Under the pieces are notes generated by a model. It saw only the letters and a list, made by a program, of their open reading frames with translations. It was not told where the DNA came from and made no database searches. Positions 52,507 through 60,638 of a DNA stretch of 64,000 bases are shown here, in pieces. The position numbers and the translations under genes were made by a program. This DNA is from an uncultured Flavobacteriales bacterium (GTDB lineage Bacteria > Bacteroidota > Bacteroidia > Flavobacteriales > Crocinitomicaceae), in assembly GCA_946480815.1 (NCBI GenBank), contig CAMLLB010000017.1, positions 1 to 64,000 of the forward strand, written 5' to 3'. The stretch's first letter is position 1, and each line of letters starts with the position of its first letter.

Positions 52507-53424
52507 TTATGCAATACTTTCATCCAATAATTGATTGATCGATGCAATGGTAAATTTGCCCGAATCAGGGCATAATTCAATATCGATCCGGCCCAATTTC
52601 AAGCCTCCGTAACCAACCTGGTTAACAAAAACAGCTTTTCCGTCTTTGTTCTTAAATTCCTGCATGTCTTCCAAGAACGTGTGGGTATGTCCACCTATAA
52701 TGACATCTATTCCTTTGGTCGATGCTGCCAATACTTTATCAGAAACCTGATCTGTTTTGTATTCGTAGCCTAAATGTGACAAACAAATCACCACATCACA
52801 ACCTTCCTTTCTCAGAATATCTGCTTGTTTTTGAGCAGTAGCAACCGGGTCCTGGTAAGTTAATCCTTTCCAGTTTTCAGTTGGTACCAGGCCCTGAAGA
52901 TTTACTCCCAATCCAAAAATCCCGATCTTAAACCCGGCTTTATTGATAATGGTATATGGCTTTACCACTTCGGAAAGCGGTGTGGAAGCAAGTTCGTAAT
53001 TCGCATTGACAACCTGGAACGAAGCATGGGACAAGGCACTTTTATAAGCCTCCATTCCAATATCGAAGTCGTGGTTCCCAAGGGTTACAATATCGTAATT
53101 CATGGCAGCCATGGTCTTCATCTCAAGAACTCCTTTAAACTTATTGAAGTAAGGTGTTCCCTGGAAAATATCTCCTGCATCCAATAACAACACATGGTCT
53201 TCCTGGTCCCGGATGGTTTGGATCAAACTTGCTCTCCTGGAAACTCCTCCCATATTCGGGAATTTGGGATGATTTACCGGAAACGGATCAATATTGGAAT
53301 GGGTATCGTTGGTGTGAAGGATGACTAATTTGCTTTGTTTTTTCTTCGCGCTCATCAATGAAGGCGCTATCATAGCAGCACCAGCAACAACACCTGTTTG
53401 CTGTAAAAATAATCTTCGTTCCAT
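52507..53424 (-). CDS. 5'-nucleotidase metallophosphatase domain protein
   Basis: 305 residues. N-terminus MERRLFLQQTGVVAGAAMIAPS is a Tat-like signal (ERRLFLQ). The metallophosphatase motifs of the UshA/5'-nucleotidase N-terminal domain are present: HTNDTHSN with D40 and H42, LDAGDIFQG, TLGNHDFDIG, LSHLGYEYK and IIGGHTHTF. The C-terminal nucleotide-binding domain of UshA is missing because it is encoded separately one nt upstream (53426-54133). The two products probably assemble into one enzyme that removes phosphate from nucleotides in the periplasm. Confidence 0.9.
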   Translation of the reverse strand: MERRLFLQQTGVVAGAAMIAPSLMSAKKKQSKLVILHTNDTHSNIDPFPVNHPKFPNMGGVSRRASLIQTIRDQEDHVLLLDAGDIFQGTPYFNKFKGVLEMKTMAAMNYDIVTLGNHDFDIGMEAYKSALSHASFQVVNANYELASTPLSEVVKPYTIINKAGFKIGIFGLGVNLQGLVPTENWKGLTYQDPVATAQKQADILRKEGCDVVICLSHLGYEYKTDQVSDKVLAASTKGIDVIIGGHTHTFLEDMQEFKNKDGKAVFVNQVGYGGLKLGRIDIELCPDSGKFTIASINQLLDESIA

Positions 53425-53425
53425 C

Positions 53426-54133
53426 TTACCAATTTATTCTTTCTTCAGGATAAAATGCAATTTTTTTCTCTTTTTTAACAGCTTCAATAATGAAGTCTCT
53501 AAAGAGAATATTCGTATCAAATCGTTGCAAAGGATTGTTAAAGAAGAACATATTATCTCCTCCGTTTGCCAGAAAATCCGATGTAATTACCCAGAAATAA
53601 TTCTTTTCTTTCGCCAGATTATCCGGAAAAACGAGCTTTCCTTTCTCCAGTTTAAACCCTCCGATCGGTTCGCCGCCTTTCTCTTTCAGGTAAGCTTCCA
53701 TTTCGGGAATCTTATCCAGGGATAATTTGAGAAAAACCATGCGGTTATCAAAGGGCATGACTTTGTAAATATCCCCAACCGTGATATTCCCTTTCGGGAT
53801 ATCAGCTCTCAAACCACCATTATTGATAAATGCAACCAGCGGTTCGTTTTTAAAGAATGAACTGTCTTTCGCTTTTTTGATCAATTCATCACACAACCAA
53901 AAACCCAGCGTCGAATTTGGTCTTCCGGTAACCAGGTCCGTTGCAGCCTCACCTATGACCAAACCAAATTCCTTCTGCATTTCTCTTCGATAGGGAGCAA
54001 TCAATGAGTCCATTTCTACTGAGGACTTACTCGAATCATCAATAGTCTGTTTCGAGCCGGTGACCTGTAAATGATAAGAGCAGGCCGTAAGACCTGCTCC
54101 TATAAGAAAAAAAAGAAAAACTTGTTTCTTCAT
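53426..54133 (-). CDS. 5'-nucleotidase C-terminal domain lipoprotein
   Basis: 235 residues with a lipoprotein signal (LIGAGLTAC). The domain contains AFINNGGLRADIPKG, ITVGDIYKVMPFDN and TSDFLANGGDNMFFF, matching the 5'-nucleotidase C-terminal (nucleotide-binding) domain of UshA-type enzymes. It is encoded before, not after, its N-terminal counterpart and has its own signal peptide, so the pair is not a frameshifted gene. It starts 2 nt after the endonuclease stop, suggesting one transcription unit for DNA and nucleotide breakdown. Confidence 0.9.
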   Translation of the reverse strand: MKKQVFLFFLIGAGLTACSYHLQVTGSKQTIDDSSKSSVEMDSLIAPYRREMQKEFGLVIGEAATDLVTGRPNSTLGFWLCDELIKKAKDSSFFKNEPLVAFINNGGLRADIPKGNITVGDIYKVMPFDNRMVFLKLSLDKIPEMEAYLKEKGGEPIGGFKLEKGKLVFPDNLAKEKNYFWVITSDFLANGGDNMFFFNNPLQRFDTNILFRDFIIEAVKKEKKIAFYPEERINW

Positions 54134-54135
54134 CT

Positions 54136-56307
54136 TTAGTTCTTAACGATTGTTTTTTGAGTTGCCCCAAATGGCGTTCTTACTTTCACAAGATACGAAC
54201 CAGTTTCCAAATCCTGAATATTTAATTCAATTAAAACCTGGTTGATCGCGTCAGCAGATTTTACCACTTTACCATCCATCGAAATTACTTCATAACCGAT
54301 AATCGTTGTTGCGTCCACATTCATGAACAACGAATTCGTAGCCGGATTCGGATATAAGATAAATCCGTTCAACAACGCTTCTTCAACATTAGCAGTACAT
54401 CCTAAAGCCTCGTAGCTCATGTTTGTGAAGTTCACGAAACAAGCAAAGTTCGGGTTATCTACAAACGGATTACGGTTTTCCTGCAATGAATCAACGTAAT
54501 CATTTCTTGAAATTTCCCACGCATCCGGTAAATCCTGAACGTTCCATTGTTTCAAAATTGCCTGATCCTGTCCGTAAGGAATTGAACCGCTGATCGGATT
54601 CGGGAATCCCCAATTGTTTCCTGAAACTGTTGTATAACAAATTGCTTCGTACATCATTGCTCGAGCAGCATCACCTTTGTGCTCGTCTCTTGGTTCGAAA
54701 ACCTGGTGACCATTTGCATCTGTTCCGAATTTACATCCCAAATAACCTCCTGTCTGGTTCACAACTTTACCTAACGGGTAGTTACTTCTCAATGCGTTTG
54801 CATTGTTTTGGTTTGTAGGGAACAAGTGGTGATAATCGTTGTACTCAGGAAGTGCATCTGCCGGGTTTGTCGGCATCCAGCTATGGCAGTAAGTATGTTC
54901 ACGGCTAAATCCTGTTGCAGTAAAGTCAAACGGTTCAGTATAGATCTTATTTTCACCACTGTAAACACATGTTACTACACGGCGATCCAATGTTGTGTCT
55001 CTTGCAGCAAATTTGGCAACCATATAAGGTCCGTAGTTGCTGTAGAATTGCATATCATGCGGATTTGTCAGGTTGTGAAGATCAGCAACAAACGTTGGAC
55101 TGCTTGTAGAAATGGATGAGTAATAACCTGCAGGCATCATAGAACCTGAAGATGTTACGTTTCCTGTCAATGGAGCAGTTGTATTGTAATTTCTGTATGT
55201 TCCCGGTCCGTTGTAAGCATAAACTACAAAGTAGTATCCTGTACTTGCTACAATGTTATTCGGTGTAAAAGATGTTGCGTTTCCTGAAAAAACAACCTGA
55301 GCATCCCCTACAATATCACCACGCTGATATACTGTTCCGTCAGCTGGAACACCTGTGATTGCAGATCCTTTTTTACGAAGAACCAAATATCCTTCTGCAG
55401 TTGCCGGAGTAAATGTACCTGTCAATCGGTATGATTTCACATTCGAGAAAACCAAATTTGTTGCCTGTGCAGCCGGTTCTGTTGCCAGGTTCCCCCCGAT
55501 TCCATACAAATTGATCACATAAGCAGCCTCATCCGCATCGTCACTATTGATTGTAAGTACTGCATTTCTGTTACCTGCAGCCGCCGGAGTAAAGTTAACT
55601 GTCAACGATTGATTTGCAGTTGCAGCAACAGTTGAAGGAAAAGATGCCACTGAGAAGTCAGCAGCATTTGCCCCTGAAATAACCGCGCTTGAGATATTCA
55701 AGGTATTTGCTGTTCCCAGGTTTTCAACTGTAAATACCAGCGGAGTCATTGTTGAAACCGGTGAACTTACTGTTTGTGTACCACCTGAAACAATTGTTGT
55801 TCCTGAATATTTCACGTTAATTTCCTGAGCCGGTGTAGCAGCACCAACAGCAATATTTACATCGTCCAAACCAATGTTTCCGCTTACTTTATTCGTGTAA
55901 ATGAATTTAATATAACGCGTCAAAGAATTCGGGTTATCCGTATATAGTTGGTATGTTCCTGCGGGAGGAGCTGTATGTGTATGCAAAGCAGTATAAGAAA
56001 CACCATCAGCAGATTCCTGAACGGTGAATGTTCCGCCACTGAACGAGTTTCCTGCAAGGTAATATGTTAAAGCCCCCGGAGCACTTGCAAAGTTGATAAG
56101 CAGGTAATCACCTGTTCCGTCAAACTTCATTGCCGGTGGTGTATTACCGGAAGCTGTATAAAATGCAGTTCCTGACTCAGTCCACCCTGTCGGCAGTGTA
56201 GTCGTTGTAAAACTCCATGTTGTTGGCAACACTGCTTGTGCCAAGGATACGCTATAAGCAAAAGCTGATAACAGTACTAAAAAAATTGACTTTCTCATTT
56301 TTCTCAT
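54136..56307 (-). CDS. secreted endonuclease I with T9SS type A sorting domain
   Basis: 723 residues from ATG 56307 (a second ATG at 56298 is possible). Signal peptide, a beta-sandwich (about 25-155), an Ig-like ASH/choice-of-anchor D domain (about 160-270), a fibronectin-like domain (275-385), then endonuclease I (about 390-635) with the NucM/EndA motif SREHTYCHSWMP ... DYHHLFPTNQNNANALRSNYPLG and EPRDEHKGDAARAMMY. The last 75 residues are a T9SS type A sorting domain (LYPNPATNSLFMNV ... TGSYLVKVRT). It would degrade extracellular DNA at the surface, feeding the adjacent nucleotidase pair and TonB receptor. Confidence 0.93.
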   Translation of the reverse strand: MRKMRKSIFLVLLSAFAYSVSLAQAVLPTTWSFTTTTLPTGWTESGTAFYTASGNTPPAMKFDGTGDYLLINFASAPGALTYYLAGNSFSGGTFTVQESADGVSYTALHTHTAPPAGTYQLYTDNPNSLTRYIKFIYTNKVSGNIGLDDVNIAVGAATPAQEINVKYSGTTIVSGGTQTVSSPVSTMTPLVFTVENLGTANTLNISSAVISGANAADFSVASFPSTVAATANQSLTVNFTPAAAGNRNAVLTINSDDADEAAYVINLYGIGGNLATEPAAQATNLVFSNVKSYRLTGTFTPATAEGYLVLRKKGSAITGVPADGTVYQRGDIVGDAQVVFSGNATSFTPNNIVASTGYYFVVYAYNGPGTYRNYNTTAPLTGNVTSSGSMMPAGYYSSISTSSPTFVADLHNLTNPHDMQFYSNYGPYMVAKFAARDTTLDRRVVTCVYSGENKIYTEPFDFTATGFSREHTYCHSWMPTNPADALPEYNDYHHLFPTNQNNANALRSNYPLGKVVNQTGGYLGCKFGTDANGHQVFEPRDEHKGDAARAMMYEAICYTTVSGNNWGFPNPISGSIPYGQDQAILKQWNVQDLPDAWEISRNDYVDSLQENRNPFVDNPNFACFVNFTNMSYEALGCTANVEEALLNGFILYPNPATNSLFMNVDATTIIGYEVISMDGKVVKSADAINQVLIELNIQDLETGSYLVKVRTPFGATQKTIVKN

Positions 56308-56418
56308 TTGTTTCAAATTCCTAAACGGTAACTGAAGAGGCATTGAAATTGACCTTACTCTCTAAATTAGAGATACCGCTTATCCAAAAGTTACTTATTT
56401 ATTGTTATTTTCTATTTT

Positions 56419-59136
56419 TTAAAAATTAACTCCTAATGTCAGGTTAAATCTCAAGCCTTGTCCGAAAACAACAGAAGCTGATTGTGCATCTGAATTAAAT
56501 GGAGCATAATAACTATCTGTTGCATCAGCCATGAATTTTGAGTCCAATACATTTGAAACCATTCCATTAAAGAAAAGATTTACTTTCTTAATATTCATGG
56601 AGTATCCTGCAAAAGCATTCAGCAAACCGTAAGAAGGTAATTTCCAAGCCTCTCTCCGTGCATCTGCACCTTGCAGATAGAACGGGTTAAATGCAGCGTA
56701 ATATCTGTCAAACCACTGGTATTGCACTTTGAAATACAATTTTTTGATTGGTTCATATCTCAAGCTGAAATTCAACATGGTTTGAGCGGCATCACCAACA
56801 TGAACACCTTTTGCATCAAAGGTGAAACTGTAATCCAACTCCGGTACGTAAAATGTCTCTGATGAATTCCAAGTCCAATCACCTAATGAAACCATTGCTT
56901 CTGCCTGAAGATTTTTGAAAATATTATAAGCAACATCCAATTCCCCACCATAGTGGATCGCATCCATTCCGTTAATATTCAGATAAATGGTAGCTGTTGG
57001 ATCATTTGGATCCGGAATTGCAACTCCAAAAGGGAAAGGTTTATTTTTCCAATTGGTGAAATATCCGTTGACATTTACTCCAAAATATTTATTAGAGAAA
57101 CTATATCCCATTTCCACTGCCTGAATAACCTCATTCTTTATTTCTCTGAAGAAGGTGTTTGTATTGTTATCAATGACATTACTAAATTGTGGTGTACGTG
57201 ATAAATAACCCAAGTTTGCATATATTTTTGAATCTTCATTCAAAATGTAACTTACTCCGGCTTTAACTGTTCCTCCGGGAATACTTTTCCAATCTGTTGC
57301 AAAATATTCTAGTCCCGGAGAAGATGCTGTATAGGTATTTCCATTGTATTCAATGGTATCTTTTGCACCGATACGCAAAGTAGTATCACCCAGATCCAAT
57401 ACCCTTTTTTGGAAGTAATCTACCCCTTTGTAAGCATTGATCACTCCTGAAACATTTACAAAGACAGTCCATCTGTTACTTGAATATTCAACAGAACCAA
57501 ATACTCCACCCCACTGCACAAATCCGTCACGGTCATTGTTATAGGTATTCAAGGCAATTTTATCTCCCTTTCGTTTCATTGGATCAGGATCATTGAAATT
57601 GCTCGTATTGATATAATAATCACCACCAAGTAAATCCGTAATTTCCTGGTAATGGCTTCCCTTGTAGTATCGGTAATCAATACCACCTGAAACGGTCCAT
57701 TTCGGATTAAATTCATATTGAAACTGACCTAAATATCCTACCCAAAAGTGATTATTTACAGAAGAAATCAATACTTGAGTAGATTTCAACTCAGTCGGAG
57801 AATATGCCATATCAATATTAGGACCTCCGAACAATTGATCTACCTGATTTGCTTTTACAATCGCATCCCAATCAATGTGTCCATCTTCTGTATACAAAGT
57901 TCCTGCAGAGTTTGCCAGGCGCGTCCCCCCACCTCTACCAATGGACATATATCCGATATTGGAAATCGATAATTTTTTATTGACCTGCCAAAAATCTTTT
58001 AACGTAACCTGAGGTTTGTGGTAATAGTTTAAACGTTCATTCTTAAGTTCTTTTTTCCCGTCATCATTGGTAATATATCCCCAGTGCTGATTGAATCGGA
58101 TTCCACGGTCTTTAATTGCATTTTCATCTATCACAACTCCTAAATCAGTTGCTATTTGGGAATCCCAATATTGGATCGGTTGATAAAATGAACGCTGTCC
58201 GTGTTTTTGCGGAGCACCAAAAGCTGATAAACTGATCAAATGTTTTTTAATCACCTTTTGAATTTTCCCGTAATAAAAACCTCCTTGCGTATTGGTTCCT
58301 TCTACCCAGCCATCTCCTTGTTTATAAGATCCTGAAAAATTAAAACCCCATCCTTTCTTTGTCCGACCGGAATTGTAAGAAAGCGACGAACGCAGGAAAT
58401 TTCCTGTACCATATTCTTGTTTGAATGAAAAACCTTTTCGATTGTGCATCCCACTGGTTACAATATTCATCGATCCGCCAACTGATGGCATGGAAAGTTT
58501 TGTTGCCCCCAAACCACGCTGAATTTGTACCTGGTTGGTAATTGCATCCAAACCAAACCAGTTTGACCAATAGACAGCTCCGTTTTCCATATCGTTTACA
58601 GGAACTCCATCAATCAGTACACCCACATTTCGCTGATCAAAACCACGAACGGTAATCCGTGCATCTCCATCACCTCCTCCCGTTTGCGTAGCATAAACTC
58701 CCGGAGTTGCATTCAATAACATCGGCAAATCACGGGAACCCAATTCCTCGGCAATTTTTTCTGCTGATATTTTTGTAATTGCGATTGGAGTTTTGCGATC
58801 CAACGAAATGTTACCAATGACCTTGATCTCTTCAATTTCGGTACTTCCTCCCAATTCAGGATTAATAACAGTTTCTTTTGATTTAATATTTACAGTTAAC
58901 TGCAAGGTATCAAAATCAAATGCACCAACGACCAATTTATAAGACCCGTAAGGCACATCCTTGAATTCATAATTCCCGTTATCATCAGAAATAGCCTTGT
59001 AAGTTCCTAAACTGATATATGCCCCCGGGATATATTCATCCGACACTTTATCCTTCACCGTACCTCTCACTAAAGAGGTTTGAGCAAAACAAATAACCGG
59101 AAATATCAATATTAATGTTGTAATAAATCGCAACAT
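56419..59136 (-). CDS. TonB-dependent receptor in DNA-degradation locus
   Basis: 905 residues from the ATG at 59136 (MLRFITTLILIFPVICFAQ signal); a start 11 codons earlier would lack a good signal peptide. Carboxypeptidase-like domain (about 20-105), plug (about 120-235; ELGSRDLPMLLNATPGVYATQTGGGDGDARITVRGFDQRNVGVLIDGVPVND), then a barrel ending GQGLRFNLTLGVNF. The substrate is not known; its place between a lamin-tail surface protein and an endonuclease suggests uptake of DNA breakdown products. No SusD partner is present. Confidence 0.88.
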   Translation of the reverse strand: MLRFITTLILIFPVICFAQTSLVRGTVKDKVSDEYIPGAYISLGTYKAISDDNGNYEFKDVPYGSYKLVVGAFDFDTLQLTVNIKSKETVINPELGGSTEIEEIKVIGNISLDRKTPIAITKISAEKIAEELGSRDLPMLLNATPGVYATQTGGGDGDARITVRGFDQRNVGVLIDGVPVNDMENGAVYWSNWFGLDAITNQVQIQRGLGATKLSMPSVGGSMNIVTSGMHNRKGFSFKQEYGTGNFLRSSLSYNSGRTKKGWGFNFSGSYKQGDGWVEGTNTQGGFYYGKIQKVIKKHLISLSAFGAPQKHGQRSFYQPIQYWDSQIATDLGVVIDENAIKDRGIRFNQHWGYITNDDGKKELKNERLNYYHKPQVTLKDFWQVNKKLSISNIGYMSIGRGGGTRLANSAGTLYTEDGHIDWDAIVKANQVDQLFGGPNIDMAYSPTELKSTQVLISSVNNHFWVGYLGQFQYEFNPKWTVSGGIDYRYYKGSHYQEITDLLGGDYYINTSNFNDPDPMKRKGDKIALNTYNNDRDGFVQWGGVFGSVEYSSNRWTVFVNVSGVINAYKGVDYFQKRVLDLGDTTLRIGAKDTIEYNGNTYTASSPGLEYFATDWKSIPGGTVKAGVSYILNEDSKIYANLGYLSRTPQFSNVIDNNTNTFFREIKNEVIQAVEMGYSFSNKYFGVNVNGYFTNWKNKPFPFGVAIPDPNDPTATIYLNINGMDAIHYGGELDVAYNIFKNLQAEAMVSLGDWTWNSSETFYVPELDYSFTFDAKGVHVGDAAQTMLNFSLRYEPIKKLYFKVQYQWFDRYYAAFNPFYLQGADARREAWKLPSYGLLNAFAGYSMNIKKVNLFFNGMVSNVLDSKFMADATDSYYAPFNSDAQSASVVFGQGLRFNLTLGVNF

Positions 59137-59185
59137 ACTTGTTGAAATAAAGAAGGCCGAATTTATCATCCGACCTTATTAAAAC

Positions 59186-60235
59186 TTAGTTAAGAATTAT
59201 TCTTTTTGTTAATACTGCTCCGTTATTCTGGATTATTTGCAGCAAATAAACTCCTTTGTCAGAACCCAACCTCACAGTCATGATCGGTGAAGCGTTGTTT
59301 GAAAAATGATTTACATTCTGGCCAAGTGCATTGATCACATTGATTTCTTTTACACCTTGTGTATTTTTCACGTAAACAATTCCATCATTCGAAGGATTCG
59401 GATACAACGAAATTTCATCTATCATTTGCTCTTCAACGGCTAATGGATTACAATTACAGTCGTGTGACCCCAAAGAAAACCAATTACCAAATAAAATCGG
59501 TCCGTTAGCTCCCTCAATCGTATCTCCGTTTTGATCCATTACATATGTAACCGCAGGAATGGAATCCCATTCGCCAAGTGGATTGAAATATGTCGGGTTA
59601 GTAACTACACCTTTTTTAATCGATGGTTTACGGATTAATGAATGATCTAATGTCAATAAAACTCCTAATCCGGTATTGTGAGGAGCAGTGGAAGACCATG
59701 CTCCACCACAGCTGGAACAAACTTGTCCTTGCTCATTTGCCGGGTTTTCACCAATTTTTCCGAACACGTCAATAATCTGGAAACCGGTTGCAGTAGTAAT
59801 TGAATTGGTTGAAGCACCTGTCAAAGTTCCTTTTGCCAACAATACCGCATCGTTCCCATTCCAATAAAACGCATTGCTTGTGTTATAAACCGGACTGAAA
59901 AAACCATCTCCACGTACTTCCAGAGAATCCCAGATTGGAGCTTCCTGATCCGTTCCGTTCGGATCTCTTTTGTCCAGAACAGCTACAAATACCCCATATG
60001 CAGGAACAGTTCCGCTTAATTGAACGGCATTTGCATTTGTAGCAGTGGAAGAACCATTGGAATAACGGGCAACAAAATACTCACCCAAATTTACAGCCTG
60101 ACCAGTTGGATTATAGATTTCCAATGCTTTATTGTTTGACCAACCTTCAACATACTCTGAAATGAAGATTTTTGAACAATCCTGTGCATACGCAACAGAA
60201 GACAACATACCTAAAAATAGTAATGCTTTTTTCAT
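59186..60235 (-). CDS. lamin-tail-domain secreted protein with T9SS type A signal
   Basis: 349 residues: signal peptide (MKKALLFLGMLSSVAYAQ), lamin-tail domain (about 20-135; ISEYVEGWSNNKALEIYNPTGQAVNLGEYFVARYSNG), a variable region, and a T9SS type A sorting domain (LYPNPSNDGIVYV ... GVYLLQIIQNNGAVLTKRIILN). Bacterial lamin-tail domains are common beside secreted nucleases such as endonuclease/exonuclease/phosphatase-family proteins. First full gene of the locus; 49 nt upstream of the TonB receptor. Confidence 0.88.
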   Translation of the reverse strand: MKKALLFLGMLSSVAYAQDCSKIFISEYVEGWSNNKALEIYNPTGQAVNLGEYFVARYSNGSSTATNANAVQLSGTVPAYGVFVAVLDKRDPNGTDQEAPIWDSLEVRGDGFFSPVYNTSNAFYWNGNDAVLLAKGTLTGASTNSITTATGFQIIDVFGKIGENPANEQGQVCSSCGGAWSSTAPHNTGLGVLLTLDHSLIRKPSIKKGVVTNPTYFNPLGEWDSIPAVTYVMDQNGDTIEGANGPILFGNWFSLGSHDCNCNPLAVEEQMIDEISLYPNPSNDGIVYVKNTQGVKEINVINALGQNVNHFSNNASPIMTVRLGSDKGVYLLQIIQNNGAVLTKRIILN

Positions 60236-60438
60236 AACTTATTGATTATTTGAATTGTAGATAAAGTACAAGATAATGGTATAACAAACCCACTCAGCAT
60301 AGTTGCTGAAAAATAGCGCTTAAAACTTCGGGTGAAGTCTTTGCTATTATGGATGCGTTTCATTTCTATTTCATTATACCAAGTATTGTATTTCTGAATG
60401 GTTTCAGTCTGCATAAAACACAGCATCAAGGAGAACAT
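60232..60438 (-). CDS. possible small upstream ORF of the lamin-tail operon
   Basis: 68 codons beginning 17 nt after a -7 box (TAACTTTG, minus strand at 60455-60462) and overlapping the lamin-tail start by ATGA. No signal, domain or recognisable homology; composition is unremarkable. It could be translated as a coupling upstream ORF or be chance. Confidence 0.25.
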   Translation of the reverse strand: MFSLMLCFMQTETIQKYNTWYNEIEMKRIHNSKDFTRSFKRYFSATMLSGFVIPLSCTLSTIQIINKL

Positions 60439-60454
60439 CCAGAAATTTACGAGG

Positions 60455-60462
60455 CAAAGTTA
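60455..60462 (-). promoter_or_regulatory. possible -7 box of the lamin-tail operon
   Basis: Minus-strand TAACTTTG, a full TAnnTTTG match; a start here would give a leader of about 215 nt. No -33 TTG at standard spacing. Confidence 0.35.
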
Positions 60463-60613
60463 CACCAAATAATCTATTTCTACATTACATAATTGTTAAC
60501 AATCAACTAAGGTTATACACGTAGCTTTCGATCAATCAAACTCATATTAAACAAGCTGTTAACTATTTTACACCACTCATCAATAATTCACTCTCATCGG
60601 AATGCTTTTTGGT

Positions 60614-60621
60614 TATTTTTG
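60614..60621 (+). promoter_or_regulatory. -7 box of the DPP-IV gene
   Basis: TATTTTTG, a full match, 17 nt before the ATG at 60639. It lies inside a longer in-frame extension from 60609, which supports the 60639 start. Confidence 0.45.
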
Positions 60622-60638
60622 CCCAAAACAACTTTTGT

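Larger units (their letters stand above)
60236..60638. other. 403-nt divergent region between the DNA-degradation and DPP genes
   Basis: Holds the possible small ORF at 60232-60438, a minus-strand -7 box at 60455-60462, and a plus-strand -7 box at 60614-60621. The remainder is AT-rich with no other gene visible. Confidence 0.6.

Noticed and set aside
52507..54133. Frameshifted or broken ushA pseudogene
   Set aside because: The C-terminal half precedes the N-terminal half and each has its own signal peptide, so it is not a broken single gene.
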